Part shown: positions 27,328-34,763 of the stretch, one piece after another
Numbering within the stretch: the stretch's first letter is position 1
Layout: each line of letters starts with the position of its first letter
Assembly: GCA_900545245.1 (NCBI GenBank)
Contig: UQYV01000014.1
Span: 1 to 64,000 of the forward strand
Source of the DNA: an uncultured Bacteroidales bacterium
GTDB lineage: Bacteria > Bacteroidota > Bacteroidia > Bacteroidales > UBA932
Reading direction: 5' to 3'
Length of the DNA stretch: 64,000 nt
Notes under the pieces: generated by a model
Database searches by the model: none
Told to the model about the DNA's origin: nothing
What the model saw: only the letters and a program-made list of their open reading frames with translations
Made by a program: the position numbers and the translations under genes

Positions 27328-28122
27328 ATGATAGATCTTATTTCAGAATATAATAACGCTAGGTTTATTTCTGAAGAATCGTTAAACAAACCATTCTCAG
27401 ATAAAATTCAAGCAATTCTTAATAGAGGGTGGGCAATCTCAACTGATATTGAAACTGGAATGGGCCATAATGGAGTAATCATTACTGGGTTGAATCCATC
27501 TTATGATAATATTTCTGGAACCGTGAAATACAATTATTCATCAGCAATATCTAATCTCGAAACATGTGATAAGACAAAGGGATGGCATACCAAACTACAG
27601 TATTGGATAAGAGCAAAGCAAGTGTTTGGGGCCCCTGGTGAACTGATTTCAAATATTGGATTTATAGATTTATTCCCTATTCGATGTACATCTCAGGCTG
27701 ATTTTATGATATTCGATTCTGAAGATTCACAAGGCCTTTTAAAGAGTCATCTTCTTAAAGTAACTCAACAGGCGATAGAAGAGTTACATCCAAAGGTTAT
27801 AATACACGCAAATAAGACATCCGGGTTCTATTGGGGAACAGTTCAAATTAATCCTTGGATGGGATATGTTTCTGAAAGCGTTTTGGATTCAAAATACGAT
27901 ATTCCAGATGGTATCCGCAAATTATGGAGTCCCGAGATTGATATACGGATAATAACTGGTATTAATAATACGAAAAATAGTATTTGGCAATCGCCATCTC
28001 AGTTAGTAGGCTCGAATACCTATCTCGTAATATACAAGCAGTTAGGTTTTAAATATATCAAAGACCCGTTGAAAGATCGCAAAGTATTTAAAGATTTATT
28101 TGAGCAATTAGGAATAAAATAA
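27328..28122 (+). CDS. AT-rich protein with a GLNPS motif (uracil-DNA-glycosylase-like?)
   Basis: A 264-residue soluble protein of unknown function. The segment 'NGVIITGLNPSYDNISG' (about 46-62) resembles the G-(I/L)-NP active-site loop of uracil-DNA-glycosylase-fold proteins. 'IGFIDLFPIRCTSQ' and 'LHPKVIIHANKTSGFYWGT' could be further strands of such a fold, but the HP-x-P motif is not seen, so this is a weak guess. It starts 11 bp after the WYL stop and is likely co-transcribed. Its base composition is distinctly AT-rich, pointing to recent acquisition. The ATG at 27328 is chosen over the TTG at 27313, which overlaps the WYL stop. Confidence 0.6.
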   Translation: MIDLISEYNNARFISEESLNKPFSDKIQAILNRGWAISTDIETGMGHNGVIITGLNPSYDNISGTVKYNYSSAISNLETCDKTKGWHTKLQYWIRAKQVFGAPGELISNIGFIDLFPIRCTSQADFMIFDSEDSQGLLKSHLLKVTQQAIEELHPKVIIHANKTSGFYWGTVQINPWMGYVSESVLDSKYDIPDGIRKLWSPEIDIRIITGINNTKNSIWQSPSQLVGSNTYLVIYKQLGFKYIKDPLKDRKVFKDLFEQLGIK

Positions 28123-28263
28123 TGTTGGAAACTCAATGGAAAAAGTCTTATGTTTGCGTATATTTTATCGTTGGAAAATAATAACGTCTAAAAATTATTT
28201 TCCGTGTCTACTTCTCGCGTCTGGTGCAATCTGGTACACAAGGTAAGGTTACGATATGTGCTT

Positions 28264-28342
28264 TACCGCACTTTGTAATACAATTAAATCAGATTTATCG
28301 CACTTCGTAATCCGAAAAACGACGGAATACCGCACTTCACTC
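28264..28342 (+). promoter_or_regulatory. Three operator-like iterons with exact 32-bp spacing
   Basis: TACCGCACTTTGTAAT (28264), TATCGCACTTCGTAAT (28296) and TACCGCACTTCACTC (28328) start exactly 32 bp apart, about three helical turns. They end 12 bp before the -7 box TATCTTTG (28355-28362). They are likely binding sites for a regulator on one DNA face. The rest of 28123-28263 shows no gene. Confidence 0.6.
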
Positions 28343-28379
28343 AAAAAGAATTGCTATCTTTGCCGCAGTTAAGACGCTT

Positions 28380-29156
28380 TTGCCGTGGACTAAAGACCTC
28401 TCTACCAAAAACCAGGCATTCATCAAGGTCGCATTCGATGAATATCTGCGCAAGGGCGGTTTCCCGGAGACATTCAATCTCAAGAATCAACGGGGGTACG
28501 TTACCTCCTTGATGGATGCCATTATCAAGAAAGACATCGCCAAACGCTTCAAAATCCGCTATGTGGATGCACTTCGGAAGATGGCCAATTACCTGGTGGA
28601 CAATTTCTGCCAGGGGGTCGTATATACCACGCTGGCAGATTTGTTTGGATTCGGTTCTGACCATACCGCCGAGAATTACTATTCCTATCTGAAGCAGGCT
28701 TTCCTGCTCCAGGGAATCAACAAGTTCTCATTCAAAAGCGCTGAAAGGATAAGGGGCGAAAAGGCGTACATCGTCTATGTGGCCTTCCAGTCCGACCGCG
28801 AGAGTACGCTTACAACGGAGAATCTGGGCTACCGTATGGAAAACATCGTGTATATCGAGTTGCTGCATCGCTACAAGAAAGAGAACGTGGACGTATTCTA
28901 CTACAAGGATGGTTATGAGATAGATTTCGTGGTGGTGGACAAAACCAAGATTCTGGAGCTTATCCAAGTCACCTACAAGATGGATACGGCAAAGACTAGA
29001 AACCATGAATTGGGCGGCCTGGCTAAAGGCTACGCGGGGTTCAAATGCGACAAACTCACACTGATATCCCTGAACGAACGAGGTGAAGAAGAGTATGGAG
29101 GAGCTAAAATAAAGAAGGTTACTGTAGTTGACTGGCTTCTGGGGAACGTTCTGTAG
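28380..29156 (+). pseudogene. DUF4143-type ATP-binding protein lacking its AAA domain
   Basis: About 258 codons corresponding to the C-terminal half of Bacteroidetes AAA_14/DUF4143 ATPases: 'FDEYLRKGGFPETFNLKNQR', 'TLADLFGFGSDHTAENYYSY', 'NLGYRMENIVYIELLHRY' and the nuclease-like 'VDVFYYKDGYEIDFVVVDK' (GYEIDFVV). The N-terminal ATPase with Walker motifs is missing. The promoter with its iterons lies directly in front of the remaining part, and no good start codon is present (a TTG is the only candidate). An internal deletion has joined promoter and 3' half. It may be expressed, but is probably inactive. Confidence 0.7.
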
Positions 29157-29157
29157 A

Positions 29158-29438
29158 ATTGTCTCGATTCTTCCGTGCCCCAACTCCGGACCGTCCGTGT
29201 AGGAATGCAGCGGCGTTTTCTTTCTGAGTCCGTCCTCCACCCCGTAGAACAGCTCCCGCTGGTGAGCCATGAGTTCTATCAGGAAGCCCCCTCCCTTCTT
29301 TCTGATGCAGTCGATGATGTCTTTCTGCGTCGACATGGCGTCGGCAGTGAGTATCTTTCCAGTCATGTCCAGCTTGCCGACAAGGAGAGGCACGGCCTTT
29401 ATCTCGTTGCCCTTTTTCCTGACCGGCTCCCGTTTCAA
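29158..29438 (-). pseudogene. ISAs1-family transposase fragment
   Basis: The reverse strand reads 'KKGNEIKAVPLLVGKLDMTG', 'LTADAMSTQKDIIDCIRKKG' and 'GPELGHGRIET', the central part of ISAs1-family DDE transposases (DAMsTQ.dI...I...G). Both ends are missing, so it cannot transpose. It abuts the 3' end of the DUF4143 remnant and lies just before the promoter of the oxidoreductase, so an old insertion probably shaped this junction. Confidence 0.75.
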
Positions 29439-29448
29439 GGAAAATTCG

Positions 29449-29456
29449 TAAATTTG
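29449..29456 (+). promoter_or_regulatory. -7 promoter box of the oxidoreductase gene
   Basis: TAAATTTG fits TAnnTTTG, 19 bp before the ATG at 29476. Confidence 0.5.
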
Positions 29457-29475
29457 TAAATCTAATCAACAGTCA

Positions 29476-30054
29476 ATGCAGAAGCTTGTATTTATAGATG
29501 CCTGTGTGCGCCAGAGCGATTCGCGCACCCTCCGCATCGCGGAACCCATTGTGTCAGCTTTGTCCAAGCGCTATAAGGTTACCCGGTACGACCTTCCGGA
29601 TATGGACATTGTTCCGCTGAACCCCGGTCTCTTTGAGGAACGCGGCGTGGGTGAGATTCCCGGATGGGCGATGGAAGCGGCGCAATCTATTGCCGCAGCG
29701 GATCGTATCGTCATTGCCGCCCCGTTCTGGGATATGAGTTTCCCGGCTGTGTTGAAGTGTTTCTTTGAGCAGACTTCGCTCTTTGATGTCACTTTTACCG
29801 ACACGGGAAAAACCTGCCAGGGCCTCTGTAAAGCACCGAAGGTGCTCTACATTACCACTCGGGGTATGGATATCTCCACCTGCGACCCTCGCGAACAGGC
29901 TACGCCATACCTGAAAGCCCTCGGCAGCCTCTGGAACCTTGGGGAGCTCACCACCATAGCCGCCCAGAATATGGACTACAGCTCCGATGTGGAAATTGAG
30001 TCCAAGATTACCGCTTGTATAGAAGATGGCTTGGAACTTGTGAAGAAGTGGTAG
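29476..30054 (+). CDS. Flavodoxin-fold NAD(P)H oxidoreductase (azoreductase-like)
   Basis: A 192-residue protein of the FMN-dependent NADH-azoreductase / NQO family. The N-terminal 'LVFIDACVRQSDSRTLRIAE' supplies the phosphate loop for FMN. 'ADRIVIAAPFWDMSFPAVLK' (P.w....P..LK) and 'YITTRGMDIS' line the flavin site. It reduces quinones or azo compounds with NAD(P)H in the cytoplasm. It has its own promoter and stands alone near the right end of the island. Substrate is not predictable. Length fits AzoR (about 200 residues). Confidence 0.82.
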   Translation: MQKLVFIDACVRQSDSRTLRIAEPIVSALSKRYKVTRYDLPDMDIVPLNPGLFEERGVGEIPGWAMEAAQSIAAADRIVIAAPFWDMSFPAVLKCFFEQTSLFDVTFTDTGKTCQGLCKAPKVLYITTRGMDISTCDPREQATPYLKALGSLWNLGELTTIAAQNMDYSSDVEIESKITACIEDGLELVKKW

Positions 30055-30457
30055 GGGTGTAAGGCCTTTCTATGCCCAGTTCAATGGCCTTGGCCTTCAA
30101 CTCCTCGGCAATTCTGGCCATCCATAAGACTCAACTTATCGAATCCTATTTCTTTTCACTACCTTATTTTACACTTTCATATTGCTGATATTTAATAATT
30201 TACAAGCAAATGTTAAAACGTAAGACGCACAGAAAATTACGTTAACAGAATAGATCCGCAATTCAATCTGAAAGAGGTTGCGTCGAAATTCTGTATGTTA
30301 TTTGAATAGTATTTTCATCCAAATCGATAATTTGGGGTGGAAAAACCGGAGCATATTGTTACAGTATGGCATCTTATTGCCTAGCCTCGGTAGCTAGAAT
30401 TCCATTTTTCCATCATCTTCTTTCATTTTCAAAAAGGAGGGATGGTCATTCGCTTAT
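30055..30457. other. About 400 bp without a convincing gene
   Basis: AT-rich sequence between the oxidoreductase and the small ORF at 30458. On the reverse strand near 30121-30060 a short frame 'MARIAEELKAKAIELGIERP' looks like coding sequence, but it stops after 45 codons and is probably a remnant. No clear promoter, RNA or repeat was recognised. Confidence 0.3.
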
Positions 30458-30703
30458 ATGGGAACTGACCACGATGTGGAAGGAGTGACTGTAAGTCTTT
30501 CTATCACAAACGTAGTCAAGTTCGAAAAAACCGAGGAGGAAACGCTGAGGTCCTTCAAGAAAGAGCGTCACGCCCGTGAGATGTGGTCTCACAAGATGGA
30601 TGCCTTTAATCGGGTAAGTCCTTGTGCAACAATGGAAGAGCGCGTCTACTTCAATGCGGAATTGGCGGACGAATACTATGAGGAGGGACCCAAGAAGGGT
30701 TAA
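30458..30703 (+). CDS. Small unknown ORF, possibly a 3' gene fragment
   Basis: 81 codons with coding-like composition: acidic and Lys-rich, for example 'VEGVTVSLSITNVVKFEKTE' and 'AELADEYYEEGPKKG'. The frame is open about 60 bp further upstream without another ATG, so it may be the tail of a longer decayed gene. An AAGGAGG sequence lies 17 bp upstream of the ATG, too far to be ideal. No family is recognised. It lies close to the right island boundary. Confidence 0.35.
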   Translation: MGTDHDVEGVTVSLSITNVVKFEKTEEETLRSFKKERHAREMWSHKMDAFNRVSPCATMEERVYFNAELADEYYEEGPKKG

Positions 30704-30790
30704 TACTTCCTGGTCATCTCGTCGAAGTACTCCCAGATGAACACCATAGACATGGTGTCCAGATGTTTATGCGGGTTATCTACCTTCCCG
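30700..30790 (-). pseudogene. Gene-end remnant at the right island boundary
   Basis: The reverse strand reads 'DGKVDNPHKHLDTMSMVFIW' then 'EYFDEMTRKY' and a stop codon, looking like the C-terminus of a protein cut at the right direct repeat. No family is recognised. It overlaps the end of the small forward ORF by a few bases. Confidence 0.3.
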
Positions 30791-30846
30791 TCCGGCACTT
30801 TCCGGCTGCGTATCGATAACATTATTGTCGAGAAGTGAGCTCTGGG
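30788..30846 (+). repeat. Right direct repeat (att-like), duplicated greA 3' end
   Basis: 58 of 59 bases match 21640-21698, including the last 16 codons and stop of greA. What follows (30847 onward) is presumably the ancestral sequence downstream of greA. Confidence 0.85.
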
Positions 30847-30885
30847 TTGCTCAAAAGTTGCGAGGAAAATTTTTTTTCAAATTGT

Positions 30886-30920
30886 TTTGGATTTTACCGG
30901 GGGGGGGGGAACTATCTTTG
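30886..30920 (+). promoter_or_regulatory. Promoter with an 11-G tract in the spacer (possible phase variation)
   Basis: -33 TTTG at 30886-30889 and -7 TATCTTTG at 30913-30920, with 23 bp between them. The spacer contains G x11 at 30899-30909. Spacing is a few bases longer than the usual 19-21, so loss of two or three G by slippage could improve the promoter. Confidence 0.6.
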
Positions 30921-30940
30921 TGGAAAATTTCAAGCGAAGT

Positions 30941-31351
30941 ATGAAAAAGTTTATTTTTGCACTATCTTGTGCGGCAATGATGCTTGTCTGCGGCTGCAGC
31001 AAGGAAAGCCATGGCGATCAGAATCATGTTACTTGCCCGGTTGAATCGGATTGGTCTGGACTTGTCAAGGCGCATCCGTTATTCGTGGGATTTCCCGAGT
31101 TTACGGGACGGATTCAAAATCCTTTGTATAGTGATTTAGGTGACGGGGAGGAGACAATTGTGTTCATCGTCTATAATTGTAAAGAGGATGTCGCGACTGA
31201 TTATTGCAAGAGACTTGCATCTTTCGGGTTCACAAAGGATGATTCCTGGAAATATACAAAGGTCGCTGATGGAATCACCTATATTTTCACCGGTACTTAT
31301 TCGTCAGGCAATTTTGGACTTAATTTTTACGTAAAATCAGCGTCAAAATAA
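30941..31351 (+). CDS. Small lipoprotein of unknown function
   Basis: A 136-residue protein with a lipoprotein signal 'MKKFIFALSCAAMMLVCGCS', lipobox 'LVCGC'. The mature part is small and has a regular alpha/beta look ('DYCKRLASFGFTKDDSWKYT', 'ITYIFTGTYSSGNFGLNFYV'). No family is recognised. The ATG at 30941 is preceded by the poly-G promoter at 30886. The next gene starts 3 bp after its stop, so the two form an operon for envelope proteins. If the G tract varies in length, both would be switched on and off together. Confidence 0.8.
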   Translation: MKKFIFALSCAAMMLVCGCSKESHGDQNHVTCPVESDWSGLVKAHPLFVGFPEFTGRIQNPLYSDLGDGEETIVFIVYNCKEDVATDYCKRLASFGFTKDDSWKYTKVADGITYIFTGTYSSGNFGLNFYVKSASK

Positions 31352-31354
31352 CTC

Positions 31355-32686
31355 ATGAAAATCTTGAGCACCATCTTATCTGCCTTGACAGCACTTTTGC
31401 TGGCAGGAGTGTCGGCAAATGCTCGGACAGTATTCACCGACCAGAAAGCAAAAGCGACTGAAAGCGAGGGCGTGAGGGCTCGTGTCTGGCTCAATAAGGG
31501 TGAGACGCGAGCCCTTGATGGCTACCTCCGCTCGGCGCTTGTCAACAGACCGGATTACATTGAGTTCAGTCTCACTCCGGACGGCGAAAGGACAAGATAC
31601 GTCAACGAGGACGTGGATTCCCTCCTTCTCGAAGGCACGGACAAGTATGTGAAGCGTCTTGTCAAGATGTTCGGGGCTTTCGGCGGTAAGGCAAATGTGG
31701 AATGGGTCAGAAAGGAATATCACGGAGCCGGGATTGATCTCTATTCCCTCTTTACTGTCGAGTCTGAACAGACTGGGCGAAACATCACCGTGGTGCGCCC
31801 TGTCCGTTCGTGGTACCTGAGCATAGCCGGAGACATAGCTGTGATGGTGGGTTCCGACCAGCGCGAGAGTCTTTTCGACAGAACAGAACCTTCGATGTCC
31901 GCTTCGTTGCTGAACGAATATTTCGGAAAAATCTATGACTACCCGGAGTTAGCACAGAGGGTTAAGTCCGGCGAGTTCAAGACTTTTATGGATGTTATCT
32001 ATGCGTGGGAGGCTTCTTACGGGAACACTGCTCTACGCGTTGAGGGCAAGATGAAGGACAGCCAGATTGGAGTTCAGGAAGGCATCGCCGCATCGGATGC
32101 CGGGAAGGATGTCGGGTGGAAGCGCACGAAGTCGGAGATTGTCTTCCCGAAGTACACAAGAACGATTCAAGTCGGTGTTTCTCCTGTCATCGCCCCGTGG
32201 TCGAGGATTATGAAACACGCTAGTGATGACAAGTCCTCGTTCCGGATGGTCGTGCCGCCGGTGATGATATATTCAGACATCTGTTTTCTCGATTTAGGAC
32301 GTTTCGGAAGCTTCGGCTGGTCGGTAGGTGGAGAATATTCACGATACGGCTACAGCTGGATGCTGGACAACGGCTACGGCGACAAGCAGCAAGACACGTT
32401 CTGCAACCGTTTCGACATCGCTGCCGGTCTGAGCTATCACCTCACTCTCTGCCGCCGTTTTGAACTCTATGCCCGCGCGATGCTGGACGCCGGCCTGATA
32501 GGGGAGCACACTACCGACAACGAAAGTGGAGATAAGGCAAGCAGCACTTTCAACAAGATGGACACGCGAATGACATTCGTTGCCACGGTCGGCCTGCGCT
32601 GGTATTTCTGCAAGAAGGCGGGTCTCTGGGTAGAAGGTGGCCACGACACGGGGTATGTTTCGGCCGGGCTGTCGTTCAAGTTCTAA
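31355..32686 (+). CDS. Outer-membrane beta-barrel-like protein of unknown function
   Basis: A 443-residue exported protein with a signal peptide 'MKILSTILSALTALLLAGVS' (cleavage near ANA). Residues about 25-270 form a soluble part. The C-terminal about 170 residues have alternating aromatic strands ('YGYSWMLDNGYGDKQQ', 'YELYARAMLDAG'-like 'FELYARAMLDAGL') and end in 'HDTGYVSAGLSFKF', a terminal Phe typical of outer-membrane barrels. It has no recognised family. It follows the lipoprotein by 3 bp and may form a complex with it. Its stop codon overlaps the convergent P-type ATPase stop (CTAA). Confidence 0.75.
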   Translation: MKILSTILSALTALLLAGVSANARTVFTDQKAKATESEGVRARVWLNKGETRALDGYLRSALVNRPDYIEFSLTPDGERTRYVNEDVDSLLLEGTDKYVKRLVKMFGAFGGKANVEWVRKEYHGAGIDLYSLFTVESEQTGRNITVVRPVRSWYLSIAGDIAVMVGSDQRESLFDRTEPSMSASLLNEYFGKIYDYPELAQRVKSGEFKTFMDVIYAWEASYGNTALRVEGKMKDSQIGVQEGIAASDAGKDVGWKRTKSEIVFPKYTRTIQVGVSPVIAPWSRIMKHASDDKSSFRMVVPPVMIYSDICFLDLGRFGSFGWSVGGEYSRYGYSWMLDNGYGDKQQDTFCNRFDIAAGLSYHLTLCRRFELYARAMLDAGLIGEHTTDNESGDKASSTFNKMDTRMTFVATVGLRWYFCKKAGLWVEGGHDTGYVSAGLSFKF

Positions 32687-34587
32687 TTAAGGAAGATTTC
32701 AATTCTTTTTGCTTCTCCATTCAGTGTCCTCATTGCGTTGAGCACTGCGAGGACGGTTACTCCGACATCGGCGAAGACTGCCATCCACATTGTGGCGAGA
32801 CCGAAGCCGGCGAGGATGAGGACGGCGACCTTGACCGAAATCGCGAACCAGACATTCTCGTTGGCTATTTTTAGGGTGTGGCGGGCTATGCGGATTGCAG
32901 TGGCGACTTTCGAAGGCTTATCATCCATCAAGACAACGTCCGCGGCCTCAATCGCCGCATCCGAACCGAGACCTCCCATAGCTATGCCGACATCCGCGCG
33001 GGCAAGCACCGGGGCGTCATTGATGCCATCTCCGACGAATGCCAGAGTCGTGCCGGCAGGTTTCTTCGCAATCAGCCTTTCGACGGCGTTCACCTTGTCT
33101 GCGGGCAGAAGTTCAGCGTGGTATTCATCCAATCCGAGTTGCGTAGCCACGTCCTTGCCCACCTCCTCACGGTCGCCCGTCAGCATCACCGTATTCTTCA
33201 CTCCGAGCGACTTTAGGTCTGCAATTGCAGCGGCGGAGTCATCCTTCAAACTGTCAGAGATCACGATGTGTCCGACATAGACCCCGTTCACGGCCACATG
33301 GATTATCGTTCCTACCTTGTGGCACGGCTGCCATTTCGCGCCTGCTGAATCCATCATTTTCGTGTTTCCGACGCAGACGGTGTCCCCGTTCACCTTCGCG
33401 CGGATTCCGTGTCCTGAAATCTCCTCCACATCCTCCACCGTGCAGCCGTCATGCTCATTCGGATAGGCGTTCTTGAGCGAGATTGCAATCGGATGGGTCG
33501 AATAGCGTTCGACGTGAGCTGCAAGATGCAGAAGTTGTGTCTCATCGAATTGGTCAGGATGTACGGCATTCACCTCGAATTGCCCTTTCGTGAGAGTACC
33601 TGTCTTGTCAAAGACGACGGTGCCGAGCTTCGAGAGCGTGTCCATATAGTTCGCACCTTTGACAAGAATGCCGTTCTTCGATGCGCCTCCGATACCACCG
33701 AAGAATGTCAGCGGAACTGAAATCACGAGGGCGCATGGGCATGAGACCACAAGGAAGGTCAGCGCACGCTGAAGCCACGCCGGGAAATTTCCGGAAAAAT
33801 CGCCTGAAACGAGCGGCGGCAGGAAAGCGAGGACAAACGCGAGCGTCACCACAATCGGGGTATATACCTTGGCAAACTTTGCTATGAAGGTCTCGCTCTT
33901 CGCCTTGTTTTCACCTGCGTTCTCTACGAGATTGATGATTTTCGAGGCCGTGGATTCGCCAAAAGTTTTGTTCACCCTGATGTTCAGCAGCCCGGAGATG
34001 TTGACGCATCCCGAAATAACGTCATCTCCCGGAGCCACGTCGCGCGGAAGGCTCTCTCCAGTGAGCGCCACCGTGTTGAGGCTTGAACTTCCCTCCACCA
34101 CGGTTCCGTCAAGCGGAATCTTCTCTCCAGGCTTCACAACTATGGTCTCGCCGACAGTCACGGTGTCGGGCGCTACCACAGAAACCTCACCTCCTCGAAG
34201 CACGTTAGCCGTGTCGGGACGTATGTCCATAAGGTGTGAAATCGACTCCCTGCTACGTCCTTCGGCATAGTCCTCGAAGAGCTCACCAACTTGAAAGAAC
34301 AGCATCACGAACACAGCCTCCGGAAACTGCGTCTCCGCGCCAGGAAGGAAGCCGATGCAGAGCGCTCCGATGGTGGCAATGCACATGAGGAAGTCCTCGT
34401 TGAAAAGTTCTCCGTGGAAAAGCCCCTCCACGGCTTCGGCAATCACGTCATACCCGACTATAAGGTAGGGCATCAGATAGATGAGCAGCAGCTGCCACAC
34501 AGGCAGGCTCGTTGTCTTTTCCACTGCAAACGCTCCCGCGAGCAGCAATGCCGCCACGACGATTCTTAAAAGTTTTTTCTTGTCCAT
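32683..34587 (-). CDS. Heavy-metal P1B-type ATPase (Zn/Cd/Pb-type)
   Basis: A 634-residue inner-membrane pump. Features are the metal-binding 'SCPCALVISVPLTFFG' (CPC) in a membrane helix, the phosphorylation motif 'VVFDKTGTLTKG', 'LTGESLPRDVAPG' (TGES), the nucleotide-binding 'SGHGIRAKV' (HP-type), and 'VGDGINDAPVLARADVGIAM'. The C-terminal helix 'MWMAVFADVGVTVLAVLNAM' fits ZntA/CadA enzymes. The N-terminus goes directly into membrane helices with no heavy-metal-binding domain. It probably exports Zn2+, Cd2+ or related ions. A palindrome overlaps its promoter region at 34737-34753, suggesting metal-responsive control. Confidence 0.92.
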   Translation of the reverse strand: MDKKKLLRIVVAALLLAGAFAVEKTTSLPVWQLLLIYLMPYLIVGYDVIAEAVEGLFHGELFNEDFLMCIATIGALCIGFLPGAETQFPEAVFVMLFFQVGELFEDYAEGRSRESISHLMDIRPDTANVLRGGEVSVVAPDTVTVGETIVVKPGEKIPLDGTVVEGSSSLNTVALTGESLPRDVAPGDDVISGCVNISGLLNIRVNKTFGESTASKIINLVENAGENKAKSETFIAKFAKVYTPIVVTLAFVLAFLPPLVSGDFSGNFPAWLQRALTFLVVSCPCALVISVPLTFFGGIGGASKNGILVKGANYMDTLSKLGTVVFDKTGTLTKGQFEVNAVHPDQFDETQLLHLAAHVERYSTHPIAISLKNAYPNEHDGCTVEDVEEISGHGIRAKVNGDTVCVGNTKMMDSAGAKWQPCHKVGTIIHVAVNGVYVGHIVISDSLKDDSAAAIADLKSLGVKNTVMLTGDREEVGKDVATQLGLDEYHAELLPADKVNAVERLIAKKPAGTTLAFVGDGINDAPVLARADVGIAMGGLGSDAAIEAADVVLMDDKPSKVATAIRIARHTLKIANENVWFAISVKVAVLILAGFGLATMWMAVFADVGVTVLAVLNAMRTLNGEAKRIEIFLN

Positions 34588-34717
34588 CTCTGTAATTAAC
34601 TAAAATTTTGTTTCCTGTGCCGCTTCCCGGTGTCAGGAATAATCCAAGCAAACTTGTCATGCAATTACCCTCAACAAAAGCAGCCATCAAAGAGTCTCTG
34701 ACTTTTTTTGACGGCTG

Positions 34718-34753
34718 CAAAGGTATGAACTCCATGCTGCAACTCAGTTGCAG
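34718..34753 (-). promoter_or_regulatory. Promoter and palindromic operator of the metal ATPase gene
   Basis: The -7 box TACCTTTG is on the reverse strand at 34725-34718. A perfect palindrome CTGCAACT-C-AGTTGCAG occupies 34737-34753, about where the -33 region lies. This suits a metal-responsive repressor or MerR-like activator. No T-run follows it on the reverse strand, so it is not a galM terminator. Confidence 0.5.
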
Positions 34754-34763
34754 TCTTGGGTTT

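Larger units (their letters stand above)
21640..30846. mobile_element. Accessory genomic island integrated at the 3' end of greA
   Basis: The 59-bp direct repeats at both ends copy the greA 3' end, so the left copy keeps greA intact and the right copy is a leftover. The unit is 9148 bp. Cargo includes a creD remnant, a MoxR/VWA operon, a WYL regulator, a truncated DUF4143 ATPase and an ISAs1-family remnant, with AT-rich genes (25396-26346, 27328-28122) unlike the neighbours. I found no integrase or relaxase, so mobility genes have been lost or act from elsewhere. A recombination origin other than integrase action is possible. Confidence 0.7.

Noticed and set aside
28264..28342. Regularly spaced repeats that might be a CRISPR array
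   Set aside because: Only three short units of about 16 bp, no palindromic long repeats and no cas genes; better explained as operator iterons.
28728..29438. 236-codon reverse frame
   Set aside because: Only its first third (29158-29438) is ISAs1-type transposase; the rest is antisense to the DUF4143 remnant.
34737..34753. Palindrome as a terminator of galM
   Set aside because: No T-run follows on the reverse strand; position at the next gene's promoter favours an operator.
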